Source: Aeromonas sp. FDAARGOS 1405
Lineage (GTDB): Bacteria; Pseudomonadota; Gammaproteobacteria; Enterobacterales; Aeromonadaceae
Assembly: GCF_019048265.1 (NCBI RefSeq)
Contig: NZ_CP077311.1
Location: 3,915,001-3,979,000 of the forward strand
Direction: 5' to 3'
Length of the DNA stretch: 64,000 nt
Shown: one piece after another, positions 46,079 to 57,982 of the stretch
Numbering within the stretch: position 1 is the stretch's first letter
How the letters are laid out: every line of letters begins with the position of its first letter
The notes under the pieces: generated by a model
Seen by the model: only the letters and a program-made list of their open reading frames with translations
The model's database searches: none
Told to the model about the DNA's origin: nothing
Translations under genes and position numbers: made by a program

Positions 46079-46535
46079 TGTCATTGAGCTGGCGATAGCG
46101 CTCCAGCTCTTTCTGATCGTAACGGGTCGCCAGTGTGGTGGGGTTGTGGCGGTTCTTGAGGTAACGGTTGATTTGCAGGCGATTGAACCCCGCCACCTGA
46201 TAGACCTGGCCAAGCAGGGTATTGAGTTCATCGTGCTCCAGACCTGCTCTGGCCAGATAGTCCCCATCGGCGGGACTCTCGGTCTGGTGACTCCACTTGC
46301 CAATGCGACCGCTCTCTTGCAGATAGCTGAGCCACTGCTCGATATAGAGCGGTTTGCACCCCGCCAACAGGTTGAAAAAGCCCACCGCATCGCAACGACA
46401 ACCGCTCAGGAGCACGACAGCCAGCTGATCATCATCGCACTGGAAGGTCACTGGCCCGGCTTGCGCCCAATCCAGCGCCTGCACCCGAATGCTGGCCTTC
46501 TCACCCGCAGCTCCCGTTACGTCGAATACAAACAT
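46041..46535 (-). CDS. Unrecognised 164-residue protein
   Basis: The product (MFVFDVTGAAGEKASIRVQALDWAQ..., CDDDQLAVVLLSGCRCDAV, and a helical C-terminal part ELERYRQLNDIILTLLKLK) has no signal peptide or membrane helix, and I recognise no family. Its 3' end overlaps the GGDEF-EAL gene tail to tail by 38 bases. The start follows GGGAGGAGC. Confidence 0.65.
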   Translation of the reverse strand: MFVFDVTGAAGEKASIRVQALDWAQAGPVTFQCDDDQLAVVLLSGCRCDAVGFFNLLAGCKPLYIEQWLSYLQESGRIGKWSHQTESPADGDYLARAGLEHDELNTLLGQVYQVAGFNRLQINRYLKNRHNPTTLATRYDQKELERYRQLNDIILTLLKLKHPQ

Positions 46536-46633
46536 GGCGCTCCTCCCTTGGCAAAAGGTTGATGATGGACCATCCCCCTGACAGGTGCAAAGGCAAATCG
46601 GCTTTTAACTCATCAATCGGGCCATTCGACCAT

Positions 46634-46668
46634 AAAAAAGACCGGCACCCTCACGGATGCCGGCCTTT
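46634..46668 (-). terminator. Terminator of the DUF2750 gene
   Basis: A GGCCGGCA/TGCCGGTC-type stem with a 10-base loop and a TTTTTT run on the minus strand, about 45 bases after the DUF2750 stop. Confidence 0.82.
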
Positions 46669-46710
46669 GTCCCGATGGCCTGTGCGTTCAGGCCATCAAT
46701 GGAGGCGCTT

Positions 46711-47073
46711 TCAGGCGTCCAGTTCAACCAGTGCCTTGGCCAGCTCGATGGGTTCGAGCTCCTGGCCTTCCAGGTCGGCGTTCCAGTTCGGGCCAACCAG
46801 TACATCATCTTCATCCAGATCGTTGATCCAGATATCGAGAAACTCTTCCAGATCGATCACTTCCGGCTCGTAATCGGCCCACTCGTCAACACAGTGCAGA
46901 CGAGCGTCCTCTTCGGCAGACCAGAGCGGCATCACGTCGGCATCTTCAAATTCGGCTGAGCGGCAGACGACCCAGTCTTCCCCATAGCGCAGACCCCACA
47001 CCTGACCCGACTCGCGGACTTGTTCGATAAACAGTTGGAAATTGGCGTCAAGGTTGTCGTTAAGCATGCTCAT
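46711..47073 (-). CDS. DUF2750 protein
   Basis: A 120-residue acidic cytosolic protein with the DUF2750 pattern (FIEQVRESGQVWGLRYGEDWVVCRS, PLWSAEEDARLHCVDEWADYEPEVIDLEEFLDIWI, in part). Function unknown. The open frame extends 47 codons upstream; ATG at 47073 is preceded by GAGAGAATCCC and gives the family N-terminus. Confidence 0.82.
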   Translation of the reverse strand: MSMLNDNLDANFQLFIEQVRESGQVWGLRYGEDWVVCRSAEFEDADVMPLWSAEEDARLHCVDEWADYEPEVIDLEEFLDIWINDLDEDDVLVGPNWNADLEGQELEPIELAKALVELDA

Positions 47074-47216
47074 GGGATTCTCTCTTTCTTTCGGGTGCTG
47101 CGGTATTGTCGGGCGACAATACGATGGCCAAATGGTGTCGCAAAAGTGACATGGACTCAAGCATATTGGGGTTATTCCGGGAAAAAAGCCGAGATAACTC
47201 ATATTTGCCTGCAAAA

Positions 47217-47236
47217 ACGCCTCCCGATGGAGGCGT
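47217..47236 (-). terminator. Terminator of gsk
   Basis: An ACGCCTC/GAGGCGT-type stem with a short loop 17 bases after the gsk stop, with a TTTTTGC run on the minus strand. Confidence 0.8.
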
Positions 47237-47253
47237 CTTGCAGATTCAGGAGA

Positions 47254-48558
47254 TCAACGCTCCCAGTAAACCTCTTCCAGGCTGTCCTCTTTCTCCGGCA
47301 AACCGCGGGAGAGACGGGGACTGCTCTGGGCCAACACCTCGTAGCTGACGCGGTTGGCGTATTTGCACACCTGGGCCAGTGAGGAGTAAGTCAGGAACTC
47401 GGAGATGTGCTTGGCGGAGTTGGGCACATTCATCCGGTGATAGGAGTTGGCCACCATGTCGTGCAGCACGGCGGAAAGGGCGCCATCCCCTGCCCCGTTG
47501 GTGTTCTTGATCTTCTCCGGGCCACCCATATACGGGGAGATGTGGGAGTAGATACGGGCCGGTTTGCGGCACTTGGCACGGGCCATCGGGCGGCTGAACT
47601 CATACATGTTGAACTCGGGGATAACGCCCGGCAGCAGGGTATGAGTGGTCTCGCGCTTGTAGTCCTCGTCGGTGTAGCTCGCCATGTAGAGGCCGATGGG
47701 GCCAGCAGTACAGAGCACCATGTCGGCCCAGTCGAGCGCCTTGTCGGCCGCACCGAGCGGATCAGCGATACCGGTCAGGGCTTCACCTTCGTCTTCGTTC
47801 ATCGCCAGCACGGTCACGTTCTCGGCAATGAAGTCGCGCCACCACTGGGGGTTTTCGTCGATGACGAAACGGGTGCCCAGGGTCAGCACCACGGGAATAC
47901 CGGCCTCACGGGCATAACGCACCGCAGTCATGGCCGCCTCTTTCATCGGATCACCATCGTCACCGCGTACCAGATAGGCGGTGATCACCAGTGCAGACGC
48001 CCCTTTGATCACATCCTCCGGAATGTGCTGCACATCCAGCTGGTTCATCTTGCCGGCGTTGATGCCGAAGCTGCGCTCGCCGCACTCGGTGATGAAGGTG
48101 AAGCAACGGCCGATGGGGCCATCAACCGGCTGCAGATAGTCCAGATTGACGCGGGAAGAGGTGTTGCACAGATAACGGTAGGCGTAGCAACCGATGCGAA
48201 TGTCCTGACTCATCACACCCAGCAGGATGGAGTGGGAGTCGGCCAGTACCGAGTAGTTATGTACCGTGTTGCCGATGGTGCCACCGGCAAACTCGCTCAC
48301 CACCATGTTGTTGGCCTTGAGCTCGTCATAAATGCGTTCTGCCACGTCGTCATTGATGACGACGGAGTGCCCCTTGCTCAGACCATAACGGGTCAGAAAG
48401 TCTTCATCCACATGGGCTTCAATATCAACCAGGGTCTGATCAATCCCGACCACGTAGGCTTTGCCCAGCTCGGTTAACAGGGGATTTTGCGGAACCAGGG
48501 GATCGCGTCTGTCGACAGGGAAGTAGTGTTTGGACTTGCGCTGACCGGGAAATTTCAT
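47254..48558 (-). CDS. gsk: Inosine-guanosine kinase
   Basis: PfkB-family nucleoside kinase of 434 residues that phosphorylates inosine and guanosine in purine salvage. The N-terminus MKFPGQRKSKHYFPVDRRDP matches Gsk, and FAGGTIGNTVHNYSVL near residue 90 is the sugar-binding motif. The C-terminal NTNGAGDGALSAVLHD carries the catalytic Asp of the DTxGAGD-type motif. Monocistronic. Confidence 0.93.
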   Translation of the reverse strand: MKFPGQRKSKHYFPVDRRDPLVPQNPLLTELGKAYVVGIDQTLVDIEAHVDEDFLTRYGLSKGHSVVINDDVAERIYDELKANNMVVSEFAGGTIGNTVHNYSVLADSHSILLGVMSQDIRIGCYAYRYLCNTSSRVNLDYLQPVDGPIGRCFTFITECGERSFGINAGKMNQLDVQHIPEDVIKGASALVITAYLVRGDDGDPMKEAAMTAVRYAREAGIPVVLTLGTRFVIDENPQWWRDFIAENVTVLAMNEDEGEALTGIADPLGAADKALDWADMVLCTAGPIGLYMASYTDEDYKRETTHTLLPGVIPEFNMYEFSRPMARAKCRKPARIYSHISPYMGGPEKIKNTNGAGDGALSAVLHDMVANSYHRMNVPNSAKHISEFLTYSSLAQVCKYANRVSYEVLAQSSPRLSRGLPEKEDSLEEVYWER

Positions 48559-48696
48559 GGCAATGTTCTGTGCTCTGGGGGAAAGAGGGGCGGGATTTTA
48601 ACACAATCCGCCGCCCCGAAAAGTCGCCCTGTTTAAATAATGGAGTCAGTATAGACAAGGCCCGCAAGGAAAAACGTTTGCCTTTTCACCATAAAA

Positions 48697-48718
48697 AACC
48701 ACCCCGTCCGGGGTGGTT
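48697..48718 (-). terminator. Second terminator after the MAPEG gene
   Basis: A 9-base-pair stem (AACCACCCC/GGGGTGGTT) with GTCC loop and TTTTTT on the minus strand. It stands in tandem with the hairpin at 48727-48750. Confidence 0.78.
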
Positions 48719-48726
48719 CAGTAGCA

Positions 48727-48750
48727 TAAAAAAGCGCCTGTTTTCAGGCG
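48727..48750 (-). terminator. First terminator after the MAPEG gene
   Basis: A CGCCTG/CAGGCG stem with a TTTT loop, overlapping the MAPEG stop codon and followed by six Ts on the minus strand. Confidence 0.75.
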
Positions 48751-49136
48751 GCCGCCATGCCCTGCAACAGAGCCAGCACCGAGAAGAGGCCGAGGGCGAT
48801 CCAGAACAGCAAGGTGCCCAGAAAACGGGGCACATTGGGGGCTTTGGGGATCTGGATGCCGATGGCATGCAGGATGCGGCCAACCAGTAGCATGGCGCCA
48901 CCCACATGCAGCCAAAGCGCACCGGCACCGGATAGCTCGCACAGCGCCATCAGCAGCAGGGTCAGCGGCACATACTCGGCAAAATTGCCGTGGGCCCGGA
49001 TCGCCGCCAGCAGCTCGGGGGCTTCCCCCTGCCCTATCATCACCCCGAACTGGGCGCGGCGTTTGACAACCCAGAAGGAGAGCCCCAGAAACAGCAGTCC
49101 AAGCAGGCCTGCGTAGATCAGCGTGATATGTACCAT
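48744..49136 (-). CDS. MAPEG-family membrane protein
   Basis: A 130-residue protein with four membrane helices and the MAPEG signature (EAPELLAAIRAHGNFAEYVPLTLLLMAL, in part, near residue 40). It resembles E. coli YecN and prokaryotic microsomal glutathione-S-transferase-like proteins. Substrate unknown. It lies 34 bases downstream of the hemH stop on the same strand and may be cotranscribed. Confidence 0.88.
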   Translation of the reverse strand: MVHITLIYAGLLGLLFLGLSFWVVKRRAQFGVMIGQGEAPELLAAIRAHGNFAEYVPLTLLLMALCELSGAGALWLHVGGAMLLVGRILHAIGIQIPKAPNVPRFLGTLLFWIALGLFSVLALLQGMAAA

Positions 49137-49170
49137 GACTCGACTCCTTGTTTGACTGACTGCCGGTCAC

Positions 49171-50169
49171 TCATGCCAATTCGCGGCAGATGAGCGAGAC
49201 CATCATCCTGATGTGGGCCTGATCGCTGTTGAGGGCCGGAATATATTCAAACCGCTCGCCACCGGCCTCCATGAAGATCTCCCGATTCTGTACCTGAATT
49301 TCCTCAAGGGTTTCGAGGCAGTCGGCGGCAAAGGCAGGGCAAATCACATCGAGTCGCTTGACCCCGGCGGCCGGCAGGCCAGCAATGGTCACGTCTGTGT
49401 AGGGCTTGAGCCACTCCTCCTTGCCAAAGCGGGACTGGAAGCTGGCCGTCCACTGCCCGGCCTCCAGCCCGAGCGCCTCGGCCAGCAAGCTGGCGGTATG
49501 GCGACACTGGTGACCATAGGGGTCCCCTTCGTTCTCGTAGCGCTCGGGAATACCGTGGAACGACATCAGCAGGTGATCACCCTGACCGTGCTGCTCCCAG
49601 TGACGGCGCACGCTCATGGCCAGCGCCTGAATGTATTCGGGATGGGCGTGATAATCACGAATAAGCCGCACCACCGGCAGATTGCGTTCTCTCTTCATTG
49701 CCTTGCCCCAGGCATCGAAGACCGAGGCAGTGGTACTGACCGAATATTGCGGATAGAGCGGCAACAGGATCACCCGGTTGACCCCTTTGGCCTTGAGCGC
49801 CTGCCAGCCATCATTCACTGACGGGGAACCATAGGTCATCGCCAGCTCCACCGGCACCTCGACCCCCTCCCGCTTGAGCTCCTGCTCCAGCGCGGCGCGC
49901 TGCTGCTTGCTTATCACCATCAGCGGCGAGCCCTGCTCGGTCCACACCTGCTGATAGAGCTTGGCCACTTTGGGCGAGCGCGTCGGCAAGATGATGAAGT
50001 GGAGCAGCGGGCACCAGAGGTAGCGGGGCAGGTCAACCACACGGGGATCGTGCAGGAACTGGCTGAGGAACGCTTTGACGGCAGCGGTGGTCGGTGCGGC
50101 TGGGGTACCCAGATTGACCAGCAATATTCCGGTTTTCGTGGTCACGTTGGCTTCCTGTCTATCTGTCAT
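49171..50169 (-). CDS. hemH: Ferrochelatase
   Basis: Inserts ferrous iron into protoporphyrin IX, the last step of haem synthesis. At 332 residues it has LVNLGTP at the N-terminus, QYSVSTTASVFDAW near residue 140, the active-site His in SFHGIPERY near 203, and CPAFAADCLETLEEI with the conserved acidic face near 285. The hemH-adk order matches E. coli. adk lies upstream, separated by a terminator. Confidence 0.94.
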   Translation of the reverse strand: MTDRQEANVTTKTGILLVNLGTPAAPTTAAVKAFLSQFLHDPRVVDLPRYLWCPLLHFIILPTRSPKVAKLYQQVWTEQGSPLMVISKQQRAALEQELKREGVEVPVELAMTYGSPSVNDGWQALKAKGVNRVILLPLYPQYSVSTTASVFDAWGKAMKRERNLPVVRLIRDYHAHPEYIQALAMSVRRHWEQHGQGDHLLMSFHGIPERYENEGDPYGHQCRHTASLLAEALGLEAGQWTASFQSRFGKEEWLKPYTDVTIAGLPAAGVKRLDVICPAFAADCLETLEEIQVQNREIFMEAGGERFEYIPALNSDQAHIRMMVSLICRELA

Positions 50170-50174
50170 TATGC

Positions 50175-50197
50175 AAAAAGGGCCCGACAGGGCCCTT
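50175..50197 (-). terminator. Terminator of adk
   Basis: A GGGCCC/GGGCCC stem with GACA loop, and a TTTTT run on the minus strand, between adk and hemH. It overlies the hemH leader region. Confidence 0.78.
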
Positions 50198-50243
50198 CTC
50201 TTTATTTATCTGATGGCACGGGAAACAGTGCCGGCAGCAAAGA

Positions 50244-51191
<948 letters not shown>

Positions 51192-51950
51192 TCAACAACT
51201 GTCAGATGTGACAGGCAGGCCGCTATGGAACCGGAACTGCGGATCCGGTGAGCAGATTAGCTCGGCTTCGAGCTTGCCAAAGAAGGCCACCCGCTCGCTG
51301 ATATCCTCCCCTGCATACTGTTCGGCCAGGCTCAGATAATCCTGATAGTGGCGCGCCTCGGAGCGCAGCAAAGAGACGTAGAAACGACTCAGCTCTTCGT
51401 CCAGATGGGGCGCCAGCTTGGCAAAGCGCTCGCACGAGCGGGCCTCGATGTAGGCGCCGATGATCATCTTGTCGACTATGGTGGCCGGTTCATGGGTGCG
51501 CACATGCTGCATCAACTGGCGGGCATAGCGAGAGGCCGTCACCGGCCCGTATTCGATGCCGCGGGCCTGCATGATCTCCAGCACCTGCTCGAAGTGATGC
51601 AGCTCCTCCTGAATGAGCCGCACCATGGGAAACAGCAGTGGATTGCGTTCCAGCTCGGCAAAGACGGTGCGATCAGACTCCCCCATGCTGCGTTTGCCTA
51701 GGATCTCGGCCTTCTCCGGAATGGCATCCAGCTCGCGATAAAACTCCAGCTTGGGCAGCAGATGGCGCTTGCCCTTGGGCAGGCAGTAGCGGCGCACCAG
51801 ACTGTGGGCAGTGAGTGCAGCCTTGGTCTCGCAGTTGGCGTGATCGATGAGCAGGGTCGGTAAACGGGCCTGATCCCGCGCCATCTCTACCCACTCATCC
51901 GGGGTCTCGCACTGCAAAAACTGGCGCACTGGGGCTAGCAGATCATCCAT
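51192..51950 (-). CDS. miaE: tRNA 2-methylthio-N6-isopentenyladenosine-37 hydroxylase
   Basis: Di-iron, ferritin-like monooxygenase of 252 residues that hydroxylates the isopentenyl group of ms2i6A37 in tRNA. Iron-ligand segments are visible: EELHHFEQVLE near residue 118, EARSCERF near 172 and EARHYQDYLSLAEQY near 205. The gene is present in Salmonella and Pseudomonas and absent from E. coli. Monocistronic; the ATG is preceded by GAGAG. Confidence 0.92.
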   Translation of the reverse strand: MDDLLAPVRQFLQCETPDEWVEMARDQARLPTLLIDHANCETKAALTAHSLVRRYCLPKGKRHLLPKLEFYRELDAIPEKAEILGKRSMGESDRTVFAELERNPLLFPMVRLIQEELHHFEQVLEIMQARGIEYGPVTASRYARQLMQHVRTHEPATIVDKMIIGAYIEARSCERFAKLAPHLDEELSRFYVSLLRSEARHYQDYLSLAEQYAGEDISERVAFFGKLEAELICSPDPQFRFHSGLPVTSDSC

Positions 51951-52155
51951 CTGAACTCTCGTCTCTTAAAAGCGTATAGATCATATATGTTGCCGCCTAT
52001 GCTAGCGGATCCCGCTGGCCATGCCCATATCCGGCAAGATAAACGGATGTTTTTCAAACAGATACCCCCTACCCCTTCTGCCGGTGCGAGGTAGAAACGA
52101 CAATGGGGGCCACTGGCCCCCATCTCGCTATCCCATCCGGCAAAACCGCAAACGT

Positions 52156-53676
52156 TTAACTTCCTTCGTTAAAAATTTCCAGATTGCTGGTGCCTTCCTG
52201 CCATTCACGCACCGCTTTGGTGTCATCGTTGCGCAGGGCGTTGAGGTGATCCAGATAGGACTGGTCCACATCGGAGGTGACGTAGTGGCCATTGAACACC
52301 GAGGTCTCGAAGTGACGCAGATCCGGGTTGATCTCCCGCACGGCGGCTTCCAGATCTTCCAGATCCTGGAAAATCAGACCGTCAGCGCCAATCAGCTTGC
52401 ACACCTCTTCCACTTCGCGACCGTGGGCGATCAGCTCGTTGGCGGTGGGCATGTCGATGCCATAGACGTTGGGGAAACGAATTTCCGGCGCCGCCGAGGC
52501 GAAGTAGACCTTGGCTGCCCCCGCTTCACGGGCCATCTGGATGATCTGCTCGGACGTGGTACCACGCACGATGGAATCATCCACCAGCAACACCTTCTTG
52601 CCCTTGAATTCGGAGCTGATGGCGTTGAGTTTGCGGCGCACCGACTTCTTGCGCTGGGTCTGGCCCGGCATGATGAAGGTACGGCCGATATAGCGGTTCT
52701 TCACGAAGCCCTGACGGTATGGCAGATCCAGGGTGTGAGCGATCTCCAGCGCCACGTCACAGGAGGTCTCGGGGATGGGGATAACCACATCGACGTCGAG
52801 ATCTTCCCACTCGCGGGCAATCTTCTGACCCAGCTTGCGACCCATGTTGAGGCGGGCGGCGTAGACCGAGACCTTGTCGATGCACGAATCGGGACGGGCG
52901 AAGTAGACGTATTCGAAGATGCAGGAGCTCATCTGCGGGTTCTCCGCACACTGCTCGGAGAAGAGCTGGCCCTGCTCGGTGATGTAGATGGCTTCACCCG
53001 GCGCAATATCCCGCACCGTCTCGAAACCGATGGCGTCGAGCGCCACGCTCTCGGAGGCGAGCATGTACTCCACCTGGCCCTGCTCGTCCTGACGACGACC
53101 GAGGATCAGTGGGCGAATGCCGTTGGGATCACGAAAACCGATGAGACCATGGCCAATCACCAGCGAGACCACCGCATATGCACCGCGGATCTGCTGATGG
53201 GTTCTGCGCACCGCGGCGAAGATATCTTCGGGGCGCAGGGCCATCTTGTCACATCGATCCAGCTCGTGGGCCAGCACGTTCAGCAACACTTCCGAGTCGG
53301 AGGTGGTGTTGATGTGGCGGCGGGCGACCTTGAACTGCTGCTCCTTGAGCTCCTTGGCGTTGGTGAGGTTGCCGTTATGGGCCAGCACCATGCCGTAGGG
53401 TGAGTTCACATAAAAAGGTTGGGCTTCAGCGGCACTTGAGCTGCCTGCGGTGGGGTATCTGACATGACCTATGCCGATGTTCCCTTGCAGACGCTGCATG
53501 TGGCGCACTTCAAACACGTCCTTCACCAAGCCATTGGCCTTGCGTTGCCGGAAGTTTCCACTATCAATGGTCACGATCCCGGCGGCATCCTGTCCCCTGT
53601 GCTGCAACACCGTCAAGGCGTCGTAGAGGGCCTGATTGACGGGGGTGGTGCCAACTATACCGACAATACCACACAT
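52156..53676 (-). CDS. purF: Amidophosphoribosyltransferase
   Basis: First enzyme of purine synthesis, 506 residues. The N-terminal nucleophile Cys2 (MCGIVGIVG) heads the glutaminase domain. The PRPP-binding loop [14 protein letters not shown] near residue 363 is in the C-terminal phosphoribosyltransferase domain. It follows cvpA after 21 bases and is presumably under PurR through the box upstream of cvpA. Confidence 0.95.
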   Translation of the reverse strand: MCGIVGIVGTTPVNQALYDALTVLQHRGQDAAGIVTIDSGNFRQRKANGLVKDVFEVRHMQRLQGNIGIGHVRYPTAGSSSAAEAQPFYVNSPYGMVLAHNGNLTNAKELKEQQFKVARRHINTTSDSEVLLNVLAHELDRCDKMALRPEDIFAAVRRTHQQIRGAYAVVSLVIGHGLIGFRDPNGIRPLILGRRQDEQGQVEYMLASESVALDAIGFETVRDIAPGEAIYITEQGQLFSEQCAENPQMSSCIFEYVYFARPDSCIDKVSVYAARLNMGRKLGQKIAREWEDLDVDVVIPIPETSCDVALEIAHTLDLPYRQGFVKNRYIGRTFIMPGQTQRKKSVRRKLNAISSEFKGKKVLLVDDSIVRGTTSEQIIQMAREAGAAKVYFASAAPEIRFPNVYGIDMPTANELIAHGREVEEVCKLIGADGLIFQDLEDLEAAVREINPDLRHFETSVFNGHYVTSDVDQSYLDHLNALRNDDTKAVREWQEGTSNLEIFNEGS

Positions 53677-53697
53677 GTCTTTGCTACCTCGAAGTCA

Positions 53698-54186
53698 CTA
53701 TACCTGTTTAAGAAAACTGGATGAGTTCAGCATGAACCCGAAAAACCACTGGATCACCGGCTTGAACTCCGGCACCAGCTTGGATGCCGCCCACCAGTCG
53801 CTCTGGGAGAGGCTGGTGAAGGTATCCATGAAAAAAAGCAGGGCACTGACGATCAGTACCCCGCGAATTGCGCCGAAGCAGACTCCAAGCACCCGATCGG
53901 TACCGGAGAGCCCCGTCTTGTCCACCAGCAGACCCACCACGTAGTTCACCACGCTGCCCAGGATCAGGGTTGCCACGAACAGGGCCGCGATGGCCAGACC
54001 GTTGCGCACCAGCGCATCGGAGAAAGAGGTAAAATAGGCGGCGAGATCAGGATAGAAGTGGCTGGCAATAAAGAAGGCAACGAACCAGGTGACGAGAGAC
54101 ATGGCCTCTTTGACGAAGCCGCGCACCAGGCTGATGAGTGCAGAAAAACCGACGATGCCGATGATGGCGTAATCAATCCAGACCAT
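53698..54186 (-). CDS. cvpA: CvpA family membrane protein
   Basis: A 162-residue inner-membrane protein with four hydrophobic helices and the CvpA N-terminus (VWIDYAIIGIVGFSALISLVRGFVKEA, in part). In E. coli it is needed for colicin V production and is cotranscribed with purF, as here. The direct biochemical role is unknown. Confidence 0.93.
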   Translation of the reverse strand: MVWIDYAIIGIVGFSALISLVRGFVKEAMSLVTWFVAFFIASHFYPDLAAYFTSFSDALVRNGLAIAALFVATLILGSVVNYVVGLLVDKTGLSGTDRVLGVCFGAIRGVLIVSALLFFMDTFTSLSQSDWWAASKLVPEFKPVIQWFFGFMLNSSSFLKQV

Positions 54187-54222
54187 AGAAAAAGATGTCC
54201 TGCGAAATTGCGGCGCAGTCTA

Positions 54223-54238
54223 ACAAAAACGATTGCGC
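54223..54238. promoter_or_regulatory. PurR box upstream of cvpA-purF
   Basis: The minus strand reads GCGCAATCGTTTTTGT, matching 12 of 16 bases of the PurR consensus ACGCAAACGTTTGCGT including the central CG. It lies about 37 bases before the cvpA start, the expected place for purine repression. Confidence 0.7.
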
Positions 54239-54328
54239 AATGCTTGATAAAATTGTGTTACATGTTCAAAGAGGCGCCGGAAACGCAGATTTATTCACGA
54301 TAAAAACGGTTGAGCGGCGCCAGAATGC

Positions 54329-54357
54329 ACAACGCCATGGCATGGCCATGGCGTTGT
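54329..54357. terminator. Hairpin after serS
   Basis: A 13-base-pair perfect stem (ACAACGCCATGGC and its complement) with a 3-base loop, 17 bases after the serS stop. No T-run follows on the minus strand, so termination would be Rho-assisted or weak. Confidence 0.5.
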
Positions 54358-54373
54358 CGTCTGCAACGAGCGC

Positions 54374-55672
<1,299 letters not shown>

Positions 55673-55956
55673 TTACCTACTTTTTTAATAAGGGATCTGG
55701 GCCTGAGTCATCATGACGGGCTAAAAAACAGATCCGGAAGTTAACATCGGTTGGCCCCCGTCGCCTTGAGAGTCAGGCCTTCGAAATCAAGAAGATGGTA
55801 TCAGGCCGAAACCAACGGGGTCAGAGGGGCAGTGTAGCAGACCGCCCCCCTGCCCGAACAGGGACTATTTGGGTCGTTTTTGCCGACTTGTGGGGTCAAA
55901 CACCCCAATTATTCCGGTACCTGACCAATTTTCATTCTGCTGACAAACAAGCGGGG

Positions 55957-57294
55957 CTATCGGCCCCGTTTTTGCGGGCTCTGTCGATCCAGCTCGTGGA
56001 GATAATCGAGCTTCTGGCCGATCTGCTTTTCAAGGCCACGATCGGTAGGCTGATAGTACTGCTTGCCGGCAAGCTCGGGCGGGAAATACTCCTCGCCTGC
56101 GGCGTAAGCGCCCGGTTCGTCGTGGGCGTAACGATACTCGGCGCCATAGCCCAGATCGCTCATCAGCCGGGTCGGCGCATTGCGCAGGTGCACCGGTACC
56201 TCGAAGTCGGGCAGGTTTTTGGCATCATTGAGCGCTGCCTTCCAGGCGGTATAGACCGCATTGCTCTTGGGCGCACAGGCAAGGTAGACGATCGCCTGGG
56301 CGATGGCCCGCTCCCCTTCCGCCGGTCCGATGCGGTGGAAACAATCCCAGGCAGATAGCGCCACCTGCATGGCACGCGGATCGGCATTGCCCACATCTTC
56401 CGAGGCAATCGCCAGCAAGCGGCGGGCAATATAGAGCGGATCGCAGCCGGCACTCACCATACGGGCATACCAGTAGAGCGCCGCATCCGGCGCCGAGCCG
56501 CGAATGGATTTGTGTACTGCCGAGATGAGGTCGTAGAAGTGATCCCCACCCTTGTCGAAGCGGGCCACATGTTCCCCCGCCACGGCGGCAAGCAGCGCGC
56601 TGTCGATAAGCTTGTGGCCGCTGCCATCAAGCTCGGCCATGTCAGCCAGCAGCTCCAGATAGTTGAGGGACTTGCGCCCGTCGCCATCTACCGCCTTGGC
56701 CAGTGCCTCTTTGACGCCGGGGGCAAAGGCAAGGGCCGGATCATTGAGGCCACGGGGGTCCTGCATCGCCTGATCGATCATGGCGAGGATGTCCTCCTCC
56801 TCCAATCGCTTGAGCAGATAGACCCGGGCCCGGGAGAGCAGCGCGTTGTTGAGTTCGAACGAAGGGTTCTCGGTGGTAGCACCGATGAAGGTGATGGTGC
56901 CATCTTCGATGTGGGGCAGGAACACATCCTGCTGGCTCTTGTTGAAGCGGTGTACTTCATCCACGAAGAGGATGGTGCGTACTCCGCGCCAGCTGTTCTC
57001 TTTGGCCTTGTCGATGGCGGCGCGGATCTCCTTGATGCCGGAGGCCACCGCCGAGAGTCGCTCCACTTCCGCCTGACAGTAGTGAGCCATCAACTCCGCC
57101 AAAGTGGTCTTGCCGGTCCCGGGTGGTCCCCACAGGATCATCGAGTGGCAGTGACCGGCCAGGATCGCTTTGCGCAGGGGCTTGTCAGGCCCCAGGATAT
57201 GCTGCTGACCTATGTACTGGTCGAGATTTTGCGGCCGCATCCGGGCCGCCAGCGGACGAAAGTCCGACGAGAAATCCAGCGAGAGATTGCTCAT
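55957..57294 (-). CDS. rarA: Replication-associated recombination protein A
   Basis: AAA+ ATPase of 445 residues related to clamp loaders (MgsA/WRNIP1), acting at stalled forks. [16 protein letters not shown] at the N-terminus, Walker [10 protein letters not shown] near residue 57, Walker [16 protein letters not shown] near 108 and the family C-terminal tetramerisation region are present. The ATG shares a base with the lolA TGA. The order lolA-rarA-serS is the same as in E. coli. Confidence 0.95.
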   Translation of the reverse strand: MSNLSLDFSSDFRPLAARMRPQNLDQYIGQQHILGPDKPLRKAILAGHCHSMILWGPPGTGKTTLAELMAHYCQAEVERLSAVASGIKEIRAAIDKAKENSWRGVRTILFVDEVHRFNKSQQDVFLPHIEDGTITFIGATTENPSFELNNALLSRARVYLLKRLEEEDILAMIDQAMQDPRGLNDPALAFAPGVKEALAKAVDGDGRKSLNYLELLADMAELDGSGHKLIDSALLAAVAGEHVARFDKGGDHFYDLISAVHKSIRGSAPDAALYWYARMVSAGCDPLYIARRLLAIASEDVGNADPRAMQVALSAWDCFHRIGPAEGERAIAQAIVYLACAPKSNAVYTAWKAALNDAKNLPDFEVPVHLRNAPTRLMSDLGYGAEYRYAHDEPGAYAAGEEYFPPELAGKQYYQPTDRGLEKQIGQKLDYLHELDRQSPQKRGR

Positions 57295-57914
57295 CAGCGC
57301 TGATCATCCAGCTCGACCCCCTTCGGGATCTTGAAGACAAATTCGTTACCCTTGAGCACAGGCTTGCGGTTGAAGTTATTGAGGGTAAATTCGGTCCACT
57401 GCCCCTGTGCCTCTTTCACATCGAAGCGGCTGATGTTGTTGTCGCGATCGAAGGTGACGCGGAAGGAGGCGATAAGCTCGCTCGGATCACGGCTGGTGAC
57501 TGTGTAGACATCACCCTGCTGGGTCACGTCATAGTTCTTCCACAGCTTGTCGTCATTGCCGGTGATGAGCACGAAGGGAGTGTTGAGCACCGCATCCTTC
57601 AATTTAAGGGCGGTCACCTGCTCGACGAAGGGGTCATATACCCAGACATCCTTGCCATCGGCCACGATCAGGCTCTCGTCAGGCGCCGTGGTATGCCAGT
57701 TGAAATGGTTGGGACGCTGCACCACCAGATCGCCGCTGGCGCGCTGCAGCTCCTTGCCCTTGCTGTCGTAGACAGTCTGGGAGAACTTGGCGGAGAAGAG
57801 GCTGACACTAGCCAGCTTCTGCTTGAGATCGCTGGCCGCGTCGGCCCACACCTGGCTGCTGGCAACCAGCAGCATGGATCCGATCAACAGCTGTTTTTTC
57901 ATCATGCTTTTCAT
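57294..57914 (-). CDS. lolA: Outer-membrane lipoprotein carrier LolA
   Basis: Periplasmic chaperone of 206 residues that carries lipoproteins from LolCDE to LolB. The signal peptide ends VWA, followed by [14 protein letters not shown] as in E. coli. [21 protein letters not shown] and [11 protein letters not shown] are conserved. Three in-frame ATGs exist. The one at 57914 has GAGATGG at reasonable spacing, and the shorter MKKQ start is also possible. It follows ftsK by about 70 bases. Confidence 0.94.
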   Translation of the reverse strand: MKSMMKKQLLIGSMLLVASSQVWADAASDLKQKLASVSLFSAKFSQTVYDSKGKELQRASGDLVVQRPNHFNWHTTAPDESLIVADGKDVWVYDPFVEQVTALKLKDAVLNTPFVLITGNDDKLWKNYDVTQQGDVYTVTSRDPSELIASFRVTFDRDNNISRFDVKEAQGQWTEFTLNNFNRKPVLKGNEFVFKIPKGVELDDQR

Positions 57915-57982
57915 AACGACCATCTCGATAAAAGGCCACGCCCGTGAGGGGCATGGCCAGGATAACAGTAAAAGGGTGGGCC

